A DNA stretch of 64,000 nucleotides, from the NCBI GenBank assembly GCA_034359265.1, contig CP136890.1, forward strand, positions 70,309,501-70,373,500, in the 5' to 3' direction. Within the stretch, counting starts at the first letter, position 1. Every line of letters begins with the position of its first letter. The stretch comes from Canna indica. Its lineage: Eukaryota > Streptophyta > Magnoliopsida > Zingiberales > Cannaceae. Made by a program: the position numbers and the translations under genes. Below are positions 37,008 through 47,781 of this stretch, one piece after another. The notes beneath the pieces were generated by a model. It saw nothing but the letters and a program-made list of their open reading frames with translations. It was not told where the DNA came from and made no database searches.

Positions 37008-38297
37008 CTTCAAAGTAATATTGTTGAAATTGTATGCAAGCTTGAGCAGTTTTTTTCTCCTGCCTTTTTTGACTCGATGGAGCATCTACTGATACACTTG
37101 GAATACGAGGCACGAGTTGGTGGCCCCGTTCAATACCAGTGGATACTTATTTATAAGATACATGAATTGTTTGAAGAAAAAAGTAAAGAACATCGCAGCT
37201 GTTGAAGGATCAATATCTGAATCGTATATCTTCTAAGAAATTTTTACATTCTGGTCATTTTACTTTGAATCGATAGTGCGGACAACATTTGATCATCTTC
37301 CACATAATGACGACGGGGGAGTTCGACATTCAGATTGACATTTAAATATATTTTGTCACTCTAGTCGTGCTTTTGGTTCTCGTCCGTCTCAACACTTAAG
37401 CGACGAAGAATATCATTTAGCACAATTGTACGTATTACTCAATTGCCCAGAGATTGAATAATTCATTGAAATATTTGACATTGAGATGGTGCAAAAATAC
37501 TCTATTCACAACAATGAAGAATTGGAGAGATTACGAAATCGTGATTTTCCTACTTGGATTCGAGCTTACAACAAAGATCACAGAGCTGAAATAGATGAAA
37601 GAATATTTGAGTTTGTTAGTGGACCATCGCGACTAGTGTCATGTTATAGCGGATATTTTGTTAATGGGTATAAATTTCACACAGTTGAATATGCATTTAC
37701 AAAGAAGACGATGAATGCCAAGGTTTGCATGAAAGGGACAATGTATGTTGAATGTGATATGGATTTTTATGGACTGGTGAAAGAAGTGATAGAATTGCAC
37801 TACTTCGGCTTGAAATCAATTATCCTATTTAGATGTCATTGGTCCGATACAACAGAAATGGGCATGAAAGTTCATCCAAAATACAAACTTATTGAGGTTA
37901 ATTACAAATCAAAATTTGCAGCAAATGAGCATTTTATATTGGCATCACAAATCGAACAAGTATATTACGTGAAGTATCCGACTCGAAATAAAGATAGAGC
38001 AGATTGACGTATAGTCTGTAAGACTAAAGGTAGAGGAAGAATTGATTTGATAGCGAGAGAAAATGAGTCAATACATGATGTGACAGAAGATTTCTATCAA
38101 GAATATGATCCTCCTGTTGTAAACCGTATTATTCCAATACTCGAGGATGCAGACACAGCGTTAGTTCAATTAGAAGTTCAATATGTTGATGATGACGATC
38201 ATGAAGTTGAGGAAGCTGGAGATGAAGAAGATGAATAAGATGAAGAAGATGAAGAAGAGGAAGAATTCAAAGACTATTACTCAGATGATGAGGAATA
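37008..38297 (+). pseudogene. CACTA-1 TNP2-type transposase, 3' third
   Basis: Resumes with the DUF4218 block (equivalent to CACTA-3 position 28236) and runs through the DUF4216 block (VSCYSGYFVNGYKFHTVEYA, DFYGLVKEVIELHYFGLKS) to an acidic tail. In-frame stops occur near 37235, 37336, 37457, 38005 and 38236. It is the same gene as 12019-14008, separated by the Sire-A insertion and its nested elements. Confidence 0.9.
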
Positions 38298-38370
38298 ATT
38301 ATAAAGTATATCTTCTATTAAATCTATCTCTACTATATATATAATCTAATGTTATGCTTATTCGACAAAT

Positions 38371-39885
38371 ATGTGGGTTGTGGTTATCGTCGGACGAGAG
38401 TTACAGTGTCTTCGATCAGTCAGACTCCAGCACTTCCCCTGCCGTTGATCCTCATGCCGTCGAGGCTAGTTCATCGAGACGCAGGCGGCCATGCTGGCCG
38501 AACAGTTGGCAGCCTCCGCCAGCCACGAAGTCACGTAGACTCATTAGTGTGATTGGGGAGCGGTAATGTATCATGAATTATGAATTATTACAAATTCATT
38601 ATATCAATAAAATATTAAACTTTATTTTTGTTGTGCAGGTTCGAGCAGGAGGATGTGCCGAGGATCATATCTTCTGCAATCCGACGATACATGAATGGGG
38701 CATAGCCCACGTGGTCTCACGTGCCCCGTGAGCACGTCAACATGCTATGGCGCGAGTTTGACGCACGTATTAAATTTTTTTTTATACATGATGATTAATA
38801 TTGGTATTGATATTATTATTTTGCAGGCTCGCTATACATGGGCTGAGGACCAGAGGTCCTTCATTTACACTGCTTGGAGAGGCTATTTCTTGGCAGAGGT
38901 ACAACGGCCAGCTGGGGCAGGCCCGGTCCCAAGCGATGGCCCGAGCTGGGACCACAAACATCGCGGAGACTCAGGGATACGGTCCCGATTGGATTACTCC
39001 GGATATATCGAACCAGCTTGTGGTGTTATGGTCGACGGATCGATGGCAGGAGGTTTCTAGGACTACGGCTAGAAACCGTGTATCCGTGGGAGGAGCGCGT
39101 CACACTGGCGGCTCAATATCATTTGTAGTGCACGGTCGTCGTATGGTAAGTATTATACCTTAAATTTAATTATATATTTTATTTGTTACTTTGTGTAATA
39201 AATAATGTACTTGTTTTTTAAATGTAGACGATGGTGATGGACGACGGTACTGTCCAGCGACCCTCCCCGATGGAGGTGTTTGAGCGGACTCACCGTCTAG
39301 GACATGGGACGAGGGAGTACATCGACACCCGCGTTGCAATCATTATGGTAAGTATATTTGTTTAAATTATTCATTATTTATTTATAATTTAAGTTTTTGA
39401 AAAATTATGAAACAAAAAATCAAACTCAAGTAGGAGATCTACACTCAGACGGTGACGCAGCACGGGGGCACCCCGAGGACTTTGACGCAGGAGCGTGGGT
39501 CGAGGCTGCAGATCATTGGGACCCCGGCCGCGTATATGGCTTTGTAGATAGTGGTCATGCGCGAGCCGTGCTCGGGCCACTTGGGGCACCGACCCCTCCG
39601 ATCGCTGGTGAGCGGTCGTCTACCTCCAGGACTAATTATGATCAGAGCAGCATGAAAAGGACACTTGAGGAGATGGTCGCGCGTCAGAGTTAGATGATGG
39701 AGCATCATAGTCAGATGATGGCGGAGATGCATGCTATGCTACGCAACATCTCAACTCATATTGGAGTAGGCATCCCTTTGGCATCATCAGATCCATCGTC
39801 CTCGAGCCAGTCCACGTCGGTGTACACCCAAGCACTCCAGACCCCGCCATATTATGATCTAGACCTTCCTCCACCATCATCGTGA
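38371..39885 (+). pseudogene. CACTA-1 second gene, Ptta/En/Spm-type
   Basis: Exon-by-exon parallel of the CACTA-3 gene: about 38371-38563, 38640-38762, 38827-39146 (ARYTWAEDQRSFIYTAW, YGPDWITPDISNQL), 39229-39348 (VFERTHRLGHGTREYID) and 39437-39885 (GRVYGFVDSGHARAVLGPLG). The intron 1 acceptor here is an intact GTGCAG. The last exon carries an in-frame TAG at 39691-39693 and a single-base change of frame near 39470, so the copy is dead. Confidence 0.85.
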
Positions 39886-40119
39886 GGATTTATTTTTTTG
39901 TTTGGATATTGACTTTGTTATTTGGATACTACTTGATTGACTTGTTTTGTTAGGATATTGATACGATAGTTTTGAATTTGAATAGTTTTTATATGATTGT
40001 TGATAATTATAAACATAAGTATAATTGTTATGTATGGGTGTGTGAGTTATGTATCAGGTTAAATATATCAAAGTATTAATGAAAATTAGAAATTTCAAAA
40101 CTTTTTAGTTACAGGTTAA

Positions 40120-40441
40120 CATCATCAGCAACGGCTTTCCCACGGTTGTGTGTGGGAAAGCCATTACTGAAAATTTATCGTATTTTCTGGGCCACAACCT
40201 CAAAGCCGTTGTTGATGACCTACAACAACGGCTTAGCAACGGGCTTTCACTAACGGCCTTGCCATGGCAACTATGCCGTTGTCGATGTACATATCTACAA
40301 CGGCCCTGTAGCCATGGCAAAACTATTGCAGTCGTTGCTGATCTGTTGCTAAGTTATCAGCAACGCGATTTTCTGCCACAGCTGCGTTGCAATGGGCCGG
40401 GCCATTGCAAGCCATTGTTGATGCTTGTTATTCCAATAGTA
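40120..40441. repeat. CACTA-1 right subterminal array
   Basis: Eroded CAGCAACGGC/GCCGTTG repeats matching 31420-31817, ending in CCAATAGTA in place of TCTAGTAGTG. Confidence 0.7.
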
Positions 40442-40483
40442 AAATATCAAATATCAAATGTAAAGTATATCAAGTATATATAC

Positions 40484-41776
40484 TGTTGGCCCAAGGGTTC
40501 CCCTTTGGCTTCGATCTTTATTTTGATAATAACAAACATGTATTTAATATATGTGTAAAGTTTTGAGTTCTGGTTGAGATTACGATTTGCACATGAACTT
40601 CGCTCAGAGAATCGCAAAATCGTCAAAAAGGGCTCGGATGTAGATTAAGTAGAACTCGTAAAATTATCAAATAGATTCTATGTAATATACCCCTAGGATC
40701 TCATCCCAATCCTATTTGTAAAGTTATCCAAGTCAAAACTTGATAACAAAACTCATAAAAAAGCGTGTAACAAAATAAATGTAGAAAATAGCCTGTGCCT
40801 GGGTTCGGTCGACTGATCGGTCAACCGAACAAGGCAAAAAAATGGCTGTAGCCAGTTCGGTCGACCGACCGGTCAACCGAACAAGGCCAAAAACTGGTAG
40901 TGGCTAATTCGGTCAACCGAACAACAGAGGAATTAATCACAATCAATTTGGTCGACCATCTGGTTAACCGAACATGGATATAGAAGGGCAGAACACCAGC
41001 GATCGCTGGGCGGTTGATCGGTCGATCGACTGATGATCGATCGACAAGCGACCGATCGGCGTCCAACGGGCAGAAAAACACCCGTTGGAGTGTTGTTCCG
41101 AGTGAGGGGTTATAAATACCCCTCACCAACCTTCTTAACCATTCATAAAAGCTTTCAAAGTGAGATTTGTGTCTTCTAAGCTTGATTTGCTCACGCTTGC
41201 TTCTCTGATCGATGTTTTCTCTCAAGCGCTCATCTTCCCTCAACACCGGCTTAGATTTGACCTCAATATCTTGTGGCATTGGAGGCATTGAAGGCTTGGA
41301 AAAGAGCTCTTAGTTGTGGTTTACTCTTTAGCTATTTTCATTGTAATTTTACTTGTAACTTGAACTTATGCTTCATTGATTAGCTTGCTAGGTGTGCTAG
41401 TGTAAACACTTAGGGTTTACTTTGTGGAATTGTGTTTTGCCTAGGTGAATAGGTTTGAGGAGCTCTCAAAGGGTTGAGAACCAATTCTTCGATTGTATTC
41501 AAAGCAAAACACAAAGTCTATAAAGGATTTGATTAGAAATCCTTGGTGTGGAGCCAAGGTAGTGGAGTAGGCGGTTGGTCGAACCACTATAATCTCTTGT
41601 GTTTGCATTGTCTTGTGTGATTTCTTATAATTGTGTTTCATACTTGCTAACGAATATCATTTAGTTGCACTTACTTTCGATTGAAGTTGGAATTGATTTA
41701 AAAGAAATTGAAGTAGAAGTAAAAAGTCACCCAACACAATTCAACCCCCCCTTCTAGTGTTGGTATTCACTCAACA
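40484..41776 (+). mobile_element. 5' LTR, subfamily A
   Basis: Starts TGTTGGCCCAAGGG, ends CACTCAACA, 1293 bp. It holds clustered GGTCGACCGACCGGTC-type palindromes (40800-41060) and a TATA box TTATAAATA at 41110-41118 followed by the transcribed leader. It is nearly the same as the LTR at 35708-37007. Confidence 0.9.
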
Positions 41777-41778
41777 AT

Positions 41779-41790
41779 TATTATCAGAGC
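41779..41790 (+). promoter_or_regulatory. Degenerate tRNA-Met primer-binding site
   Basis: TATTATCAGAGC just inside the LTR, two changes from the canonical TTGGTATCAGAGC frame. It would bind initiator tRNA-Met less well. Confidence 0.65.
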
Positions 41791-41833
41791 AAGGTCGTAG
41801 GATTAGATTTAACCATCTACACTACAAGTTAGA

Positions 41834-43495
41834 ATGACTAGTGAAATCCAACTAGCTCAAGGGTCCTCTACTCATACTCCACCATTGTTCGATGGAAACA
41901 ACTATGTCTATTGAAAGATACGTATGAATGGCTTCCTACAATCACTAGGCATGGATGTATGGAGAATGATACAACTAGAGTATAAACAACCAACTAAGGA
42001 TATGGATGAGTGGGACCAAGAAGAGATTAAACTCTTTAAGGCAAATGTAAAGGCCGTCAATGCATTATATTGTGGCCTATCAATTAATGAATTCAATAGA
42101 ATTTCTACTTGTAAGTCCGCATATGAACTTTGAAAAGTCTTAGGGACTACACATGAAGGTACTTCACAAGTTAAGGAATCTAAGATAAACCTACTCATGC
42201 ATGATTATGAAATATTCAAAATATTATCGCATGGATCAATTGATGCCATGTATGCTCGATTTTAAAATATTACAAATGGATTAGCTAACCTTAGTAGAGA
42301 GATAAGGGAAGAGGAGAAGGTAAGAAAGCTCATTCGTTCCCTTCCAAAAGCTTGGGAGCCCAAGGTCATCGCAATCGTGGAAGCAAAGGACATGAGCACC
42401 TTGAAGATCACTGAGCTCATTGGGTCTCTCATGACACATGAGACCCATATGAAGCAATACAAGGAGGAAGATGCTCCCAAAGGCAAGACCATTGCCTTAA
42501 AAGCATCCCACCAGGCTGAAGAATCCTCATCATCCGAGGAAGAGACGGACAACTTTGAAGAAATGGCAATGTTGGCGAGAATATTCATGAGCTTCATGAG
42601 AGGAGGCATGAGAAAGGGAAGAGGAGGCTACACATGCTTTAATTGTAACAAAATCGGGCATCTAAGGAAGGATTGCCCACTTCTCAAGATGGCTTCCACC
42701 TCCAACCCTCACAAAAAGGATAAATACAAGAAGAAGAAGAAGAAGAAGAAGAAGGCAATGATGGCTTCATGGGATGAAAGCGAGCTCTCATCAAGTGAAG
42801 AAGACTCCAAGAGTAAAAAGGCAAATCTTTGCTTGATGACAAATGTCAATAATGTAATATTTACATTTGTTGAGCTTCCATTTTCAGAAGAAGAACTAGA
42901 AAATAAATTTTATCAAATGCATGATGAATTTAATCCTATTAGGGAAAAGTTTAAAGAGCTAAAAAAGGACAACAAATCTTTAGAGCTTGAAAATGATAAT
43001 TTGCTACTCTCATGCAATGCATTAAGGAAAGAAGTAGATACTCTTAAGGAAGAAAAGCATGCCCTAGATGATGCTAATAAAAACTTAGAAAATGAAAACA
43101 AAAAATTGGAAGATGAAAACAAGTACTTAAGTGATCAAGTAGAGCACTTGAATGATAGCATGCTAAGTCTAAAAAATGAACTTTGCATGCTAAATGAAAA
43201 AAAGACAACCCTATAAAATGTCATGCCTAAGATTGTCCATGCTAGAAAGTCATCACACTATCACGCTCATGCACACTTTCATGCTTACACACGTAGTCCA
43301 AGAAAATTTAATAGAAGTTGCTTTTCATGTGGTATTTTTGGTCATACGGCTAGAGATTGTGCACTAAGAAGGAACCCTCATGCTAGATTCACTTGGGTTC
43401 CTAAGATGAGTAACACTCAAGGACCCAAGAAGATTTGGGTACCTAAAATTGTCTCTTCTCGTTTTGTAGATGCAGAAGCATCCTCAAGCAAGTAG
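41834..43495 (+). pseudogene. Sirevirus-like gag with two zinc knuckles and a coiled coil
   Basis: ATG at 41834, then the copia gag opening (PPLFDGNNYVY, with a stop replacing the usual Trp). The UBN2-type capsid region follows (ALYCGLSINEFNRISTCKSA, KLIRSLPKAWEPK), then CCHC knuckle 1 (CFNCNKIGHLRKDC, about 42636-42677) and a Lys-rich run. A coiled coil of over 100 residues follows (KELKKDNKSLELENDNLLLS), then a stop at 43216. After the stop comes CCHC knuckle 2 (CFSCGIFGHTARDC, about 43319-43360) followed by WVPK motifs. Stops at 41913, 42132 and 42264 inactivate it. A long coiled coil between two knuckles is the usual Sirevirus gag arrangement. Confidence 0.85.
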
Positions 43496-45568
43496 ATGCA
43501 CATGGATATTGGATAGCGGTTGCTCAAAATACATGATGGGTGATATCAATCTTTTTGCAACCCTATCAAGCAAGGATGGTGGACATGTGACTTTTAGAGA
43601 CAATGCCAAAGGTAAGATTGTTGGCATTGGTGATATAGGTATACTCCCCTACCCATGCATTAAAAATGTCTTACTAGTTGATAGGTTAAAGCATAATTTG
43701 ATTAGCATATCTCAATTGTGTGACAATGGATATGTAGTCATTTTTGAAGCATCTAAATGCATCATTAGAAGTGCACCATCTAATGATATTGTGTTTATTG
43801 GAAATAGGCAGAAAAATATTTACAATTGTTTTGCCTAATCCCCATGTTAGATGCAATTGGTTGCCATGGAAAATTATTCTTGGTTGTGGCATAGAAGGCT
43901 AGGACATGCTAGCATGAGCCTCATCCAAGAAATATCAAAAAAGGACTTAGTTAAAGGAATACCTAAGATAAAATTTGAAAAAGACAAACTTTGTGATGCA
44001 TGTCAACATGGAAAACAAGTTAAGTCTTCATTTCATAGCATTAATCAAGTGAGTACATCTAGAATACTTGAACTTGTGCACATGGATCTTTTTGGTCCAT
44101 GTGATGTAGCTAGTCTAGGTCGAAAATTATATTGCTATGTTTTGGTTGATGATTTCTCAAGATTTACATGGGTTTTCTTCTTAGCTAAGAAAAATGAAAC
44201 TTTTAATTTTTTTCAAAAAATTTGCTAGGAAAATTACAAATGAGAAGGGAATTTCAATTTTGAAAATTAGAAGTGATATGGAGGAGAATTTAAAAATGAA
44301 AAGTTTTCCGAATTTTGTGACGAAATAGGTATTGAGCATACCTTCTCTTCCCCTAGAACCCCTCAACAAAATGGGGTGGTTGAGAGGAAGAATAGAACCT
44401 TACAAGAGATGGCTAGGACCATGCTTTGTGAAAATGATTTACCCAAGTATTTTTGGGCCGAAGCCATAAATACCTCTTGTTATGTACTTAATCGTGTTTT
44501 ATTAAGTCTAAAATCAAGAAAACACCTTTTGAGCTTTGGAATGATAAAATCTCAAGTATGGGATATTTTTGTGTTTTTGGATGTAAATGCTTTATTTTAA
44601 ACACTAAGAAGCATCTAGGAAAATTTGATTCTAAATCCGATGAAAGCATTTTCCTAGGTTACTCTAATAGTTCTAAGGCCTATAGAGTTTATAATCGTAG
44701 AACTATGATTGTTGAAGAATATATGCATGTTACCTTTGATGAAACTAATGATTCTTCTGTAAATGATAAGATTGTGAATGTAGGTGAGTAACTTGAGGGA
44801 TTAACACTTCATGACAAAGAAGTTGAAGATGAAAATAATAAGGAAAGTCACTATGAAGAACCTTCATCATCAGCTCTACCTCAAGATGAAGAAGAAGTAG
44901 AGGAAGCTCTACCACCTCTCCCCAAAGCGTACTGATTGATAAGAGATCATACAATGGATCAAGTTATTCGAGAACCATCAACGGGAGTGGTAACACGCTC
45001 TAAACTTAAGAATATTTGTCAATATGTAACATTCATATCTCAAGTAGAGCCAAAAAACATTAAGGAAGCAATAGAAGATGAATTTTGGGTAATAGCTATG
45101 CAAGAAGAACTTAATCAATTTATTAGGAATGAAGTATGGGACTTAGTACCTAGACCTAGCGGACAAACCGTGATTGGGACTAAATGGGTATTTAGAAACA
45201 AATTAGATGAAGGAGATTTAGTCATTAGAAACAAAGCTAGGTTAGTGGCCCAAGGGTACAATCAAGAAGAAGGAATAGACTATAATGAAACTTATGCTCC
45301 TGTAGCTAGATTAGAGGTAATTCGCATGCTTTTGGCTTATGCTAGTTTTAAAGACTTTAAACTTTTTCAAATGGATGTTGAAAGTGTGTTTTTAAACGGT
45401 TTTATCGATGAAGAAGTTTATATTGAACAACCCCCCGGATTTGAAAGTTTTGGATTTCCAAATCATGTTTTTAAACTTAAAAAGGCTTTATATGGCTTAA
45501 AACAAGCCCCTAGGGCTTGGTATGAAAGGCTTTCCACATTTTTGATAGATCAAGACTTTAGCATTAGA
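43496..45568 (+). pseudogene. Copia pol: protease, integrase and N-terminal RT, truncated
   Basis: Protease: CTWILDSGCSKYMMGD carries the DSG catalytic motif with Cys in place of the usual Ala. Then LKHNLISISQLCDNG and, after a frameshift near 43850, the integrase zinc site (LWHRRLGHASMSL, LCDACQHGKQ) and core (YVLVDDFSRFTWVFF). Frame changes near 44225 and 44560 precede the glutamate region (PQQNGVVERKNRT) and VFGCKCFILNTKKHLGK. RT begins at about 45130 (GTKWVFRNKLDEGD, MDVESVFLNGFIDEEVYIEQ, GLKQAPRAWYERL) and stops at about 45568, before the YVDD catalytic box, at the junction with unrelated sequence. Confidence 0.9.
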
Positions 45569-46192
45569 AAAGCTTTCAGGGTTCTACCTCCTCTCCAAGC
45601 TTCTTCTCCAAGGTAAAAAGCTTTCTTCATCCTTCATTCATGAAGTTGTCTTCAAAAACATGATTTCTTCTTTCAATGCATCATTATTCACACACAAAAT
45701 GTCATTCATGCAATCTTTTTTGATAACTTCTCTTGAGCATGTTTACCTCAAAAAGTTTTTTTTTCTTCCAACAAAAATCAAGGATTTCATGTGTTCTTAA
45801 AATGATTCATCATTTGTTCTTTAATGAAGTTTTATGTTGATCATAAATTGTTAGTCAAAAATCTTCTTGATTGCTTGCAAGAGTTTTTGACTCAATTTTA
45901 AGTTTAGGTCTTCTTAAAAAAATTTAATTTTGGCCAAAACATTTTTTTATATGGATCTTCATGATTAACCCTTCTATTTTATTTTATTTTATCTTTATTT
46001 TTTATTTATCATGAGATTTAATAAGAAATCTTTGTTGCATGAGCCTATACCGAGTTTTAAACCTTTTTTCTCTTTTTCTTTTGCATTAGAAAGCATGCAT
46101 TTTTCATTTAAAGACTAATCCCTTATATCATCTTCAAAATTGTTATGCAGAATGGCACCTAAAACCAAACTCCATCCTTACCTAATAATCTC
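45569..46192. other. Spacer downstream of the RT breakpoint, no gene
   Basis: AT-rich sequence beginning with a CTACCTCCTCTCCAAG stretch, without a coding frame. It belongs to the 3' region of the second parental element and leads into the env-like ORF. Confidence 0.5.
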
Positions 46193-47338
46193 TTGACCCA
46201 ATTAGGAAAAAAACAAGCCTCCAAGTTTGTAGATAGAGCCATCCTGCAAACTCGGCCAGTAAACTTAGATGACTTAGAAAGATTTGATATCCGAGAGAAA
46301 CTTGCTAGCATGGGTTGGGTAGAATTTTTAGCAAAACAAGTACTGGTTTGTCCCATCTTAGTAAAAGCCTTTTTTTCTAATCTAGTAATAGAGAAGGCAA
46401 GGCTTGGTGATGGCTTAGTCCTACGGTCTGAAATTTCAGGAAAGCCCATAGTCATCACAGAATCCCTCATTAAAGATGTCTTTGAGTTTCCCCTAATGGG
46501 AAAACGAATTTATAAGATGTCCTCCAACCATTTTTATGAGGAGTACCCTCCTCATGTAATTATACCATCCATATGCCCTGAGGACTATGAGGGAGTGATG
46601 CCTACCCAAAGCATCAAGCTTTCACCCATAGCTAGGATTGTGCACCTCATCATTGCATATAACATTCTTCCTAGAGCAGGACATTACGATGAGGTCACCT
46701 CCATGAGTTCTAGGGTACTCTTATGTGCCATGTCTAGTATACCTCTAGATGTCCCTGACCTCATGCTTAGATACATAGCTGAAATCCACTCCTAAAAAAA
46801 ACAAGCTCTTTCTTATGCCTCAGTAATCTCTTATTTCATATATGAAGCTGGGGTTGATAGATCTTGATTTGAGATAGAACCTATTCCGGGAGCCATAGAC
46901 TCTTCCTCCCTGAGCCGCATGAAGATTCTTGAACATCAGCTTGGCAAAAGGACGTGAGGAGATCCTATGGACCAGGCGGAGCATGAGACAGAGATGGAGG
47001 AGGACGAAACTGGTGGAGGATCATCATCCGGCCCTTCCCGTGAGAGTCAAAGTGATCTGGAGCATCGCTTTGCGCAGTTTTAGATTAATCAGATGGAATG
47101 GAACAACACATCATCAACTCACATGCAAGCGATCGATCGATAGATGGACGAGTTTGGCACCATGATCGGTGACCATGGCCGGCGCATCGATGAGTATGGT
47201 CAACGTGTTGACCAGAATGGTCGGCAAATAGATGAGTACGGTCGTCGAGTTGATGAAATGTATGGGACAGTGGATGAGATGTGGCAATATTATCTGTCGC
47301 ATCTACCACCTCCTCCACCTCCTGAGGATGAGTATTGA
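46193..47338 (+). pseudogene. Env-like / putative plant transposon protein ORF
   Basis: One frame is maintained from 46193 to 47338 but is broken by at least four stops (46793, near 46865, near 46955, near 47081, and just before 47144). The first 200 codons (ERFDIREKLASMGWVEF, LSPIARIVHLIIAYNILPRA, YDEVTSMSSRVLLCAM) match the putative plant transposon protein domain often found between pol and the 3' LTR of Sirevirus or SIRE-type copia elements. The tail (47144-47338) has repeated heptads (GRRIDEYGQRVDQNGRQIDE) and a PPPPPPEDEY end. Its role is unknown; env-like is only a label. Confidence 0.7.
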
Positions 47339-47519
47339 TATTTTGGTGTACTGGTGTACTGACGGAACATATGATGTATTGGTATTTTTCATCCTATGGA
47401 CATGTCTTTGATTGACACTTTGATGTATTGGTATTGTGATGTATTGACACTTTGTCTTTGATTTACTATGTGATGCATTTTTCATCTTGCTAAGCTTGCT
47501 ATTTTTGTTTTTGATGGAT

Positions 47520-47781
47520 GACAAAAGGGGGAGAGTACATGGATATATGCTCATTGATAGGGGGAGTAAATATATTGATAAGAGAAGTAGTATAATTGAA
47601 TACATTCATATAGAAGATACAAAATGTTAAAAGAGAATTTAGAAGATACATGCATATAGATAGGGGGAGTTTATCTTATAGATATGCAAGTTGATAGGGG
47701 GAGAAATCCCTAAGTTGATATCCTTATACTTTAATGTTATATTTTCTTAAGGATGTTTGTCATCATCAAAAAGGGGGAGGT
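47520..47781 (+). promoter_or_regulatory. Repeated polypurine tracts before the 3' LTR
   Basis: Five copies of an AGGGGGAG motif at about 47525, 47559, 47662, 47697 and 47772, the last (AAAAAGGGGGAGG) directly before the LTR start. Multiple PPT copies are a known hallmark of Sireviruses. Confidence 0.8.

Noticed and set aside
40821..41288. 155-codon frame on the minus strand, and similar frames at 48116-48444 and 5958-6188
   Set aside because: These fall in the palindromic U3 of copia LTRs and read as Arg/Ser/Asp repeats (DRSVDR type) produced by CGATCG/GTCGAC blocks. They run antisense to the LTR transcript.
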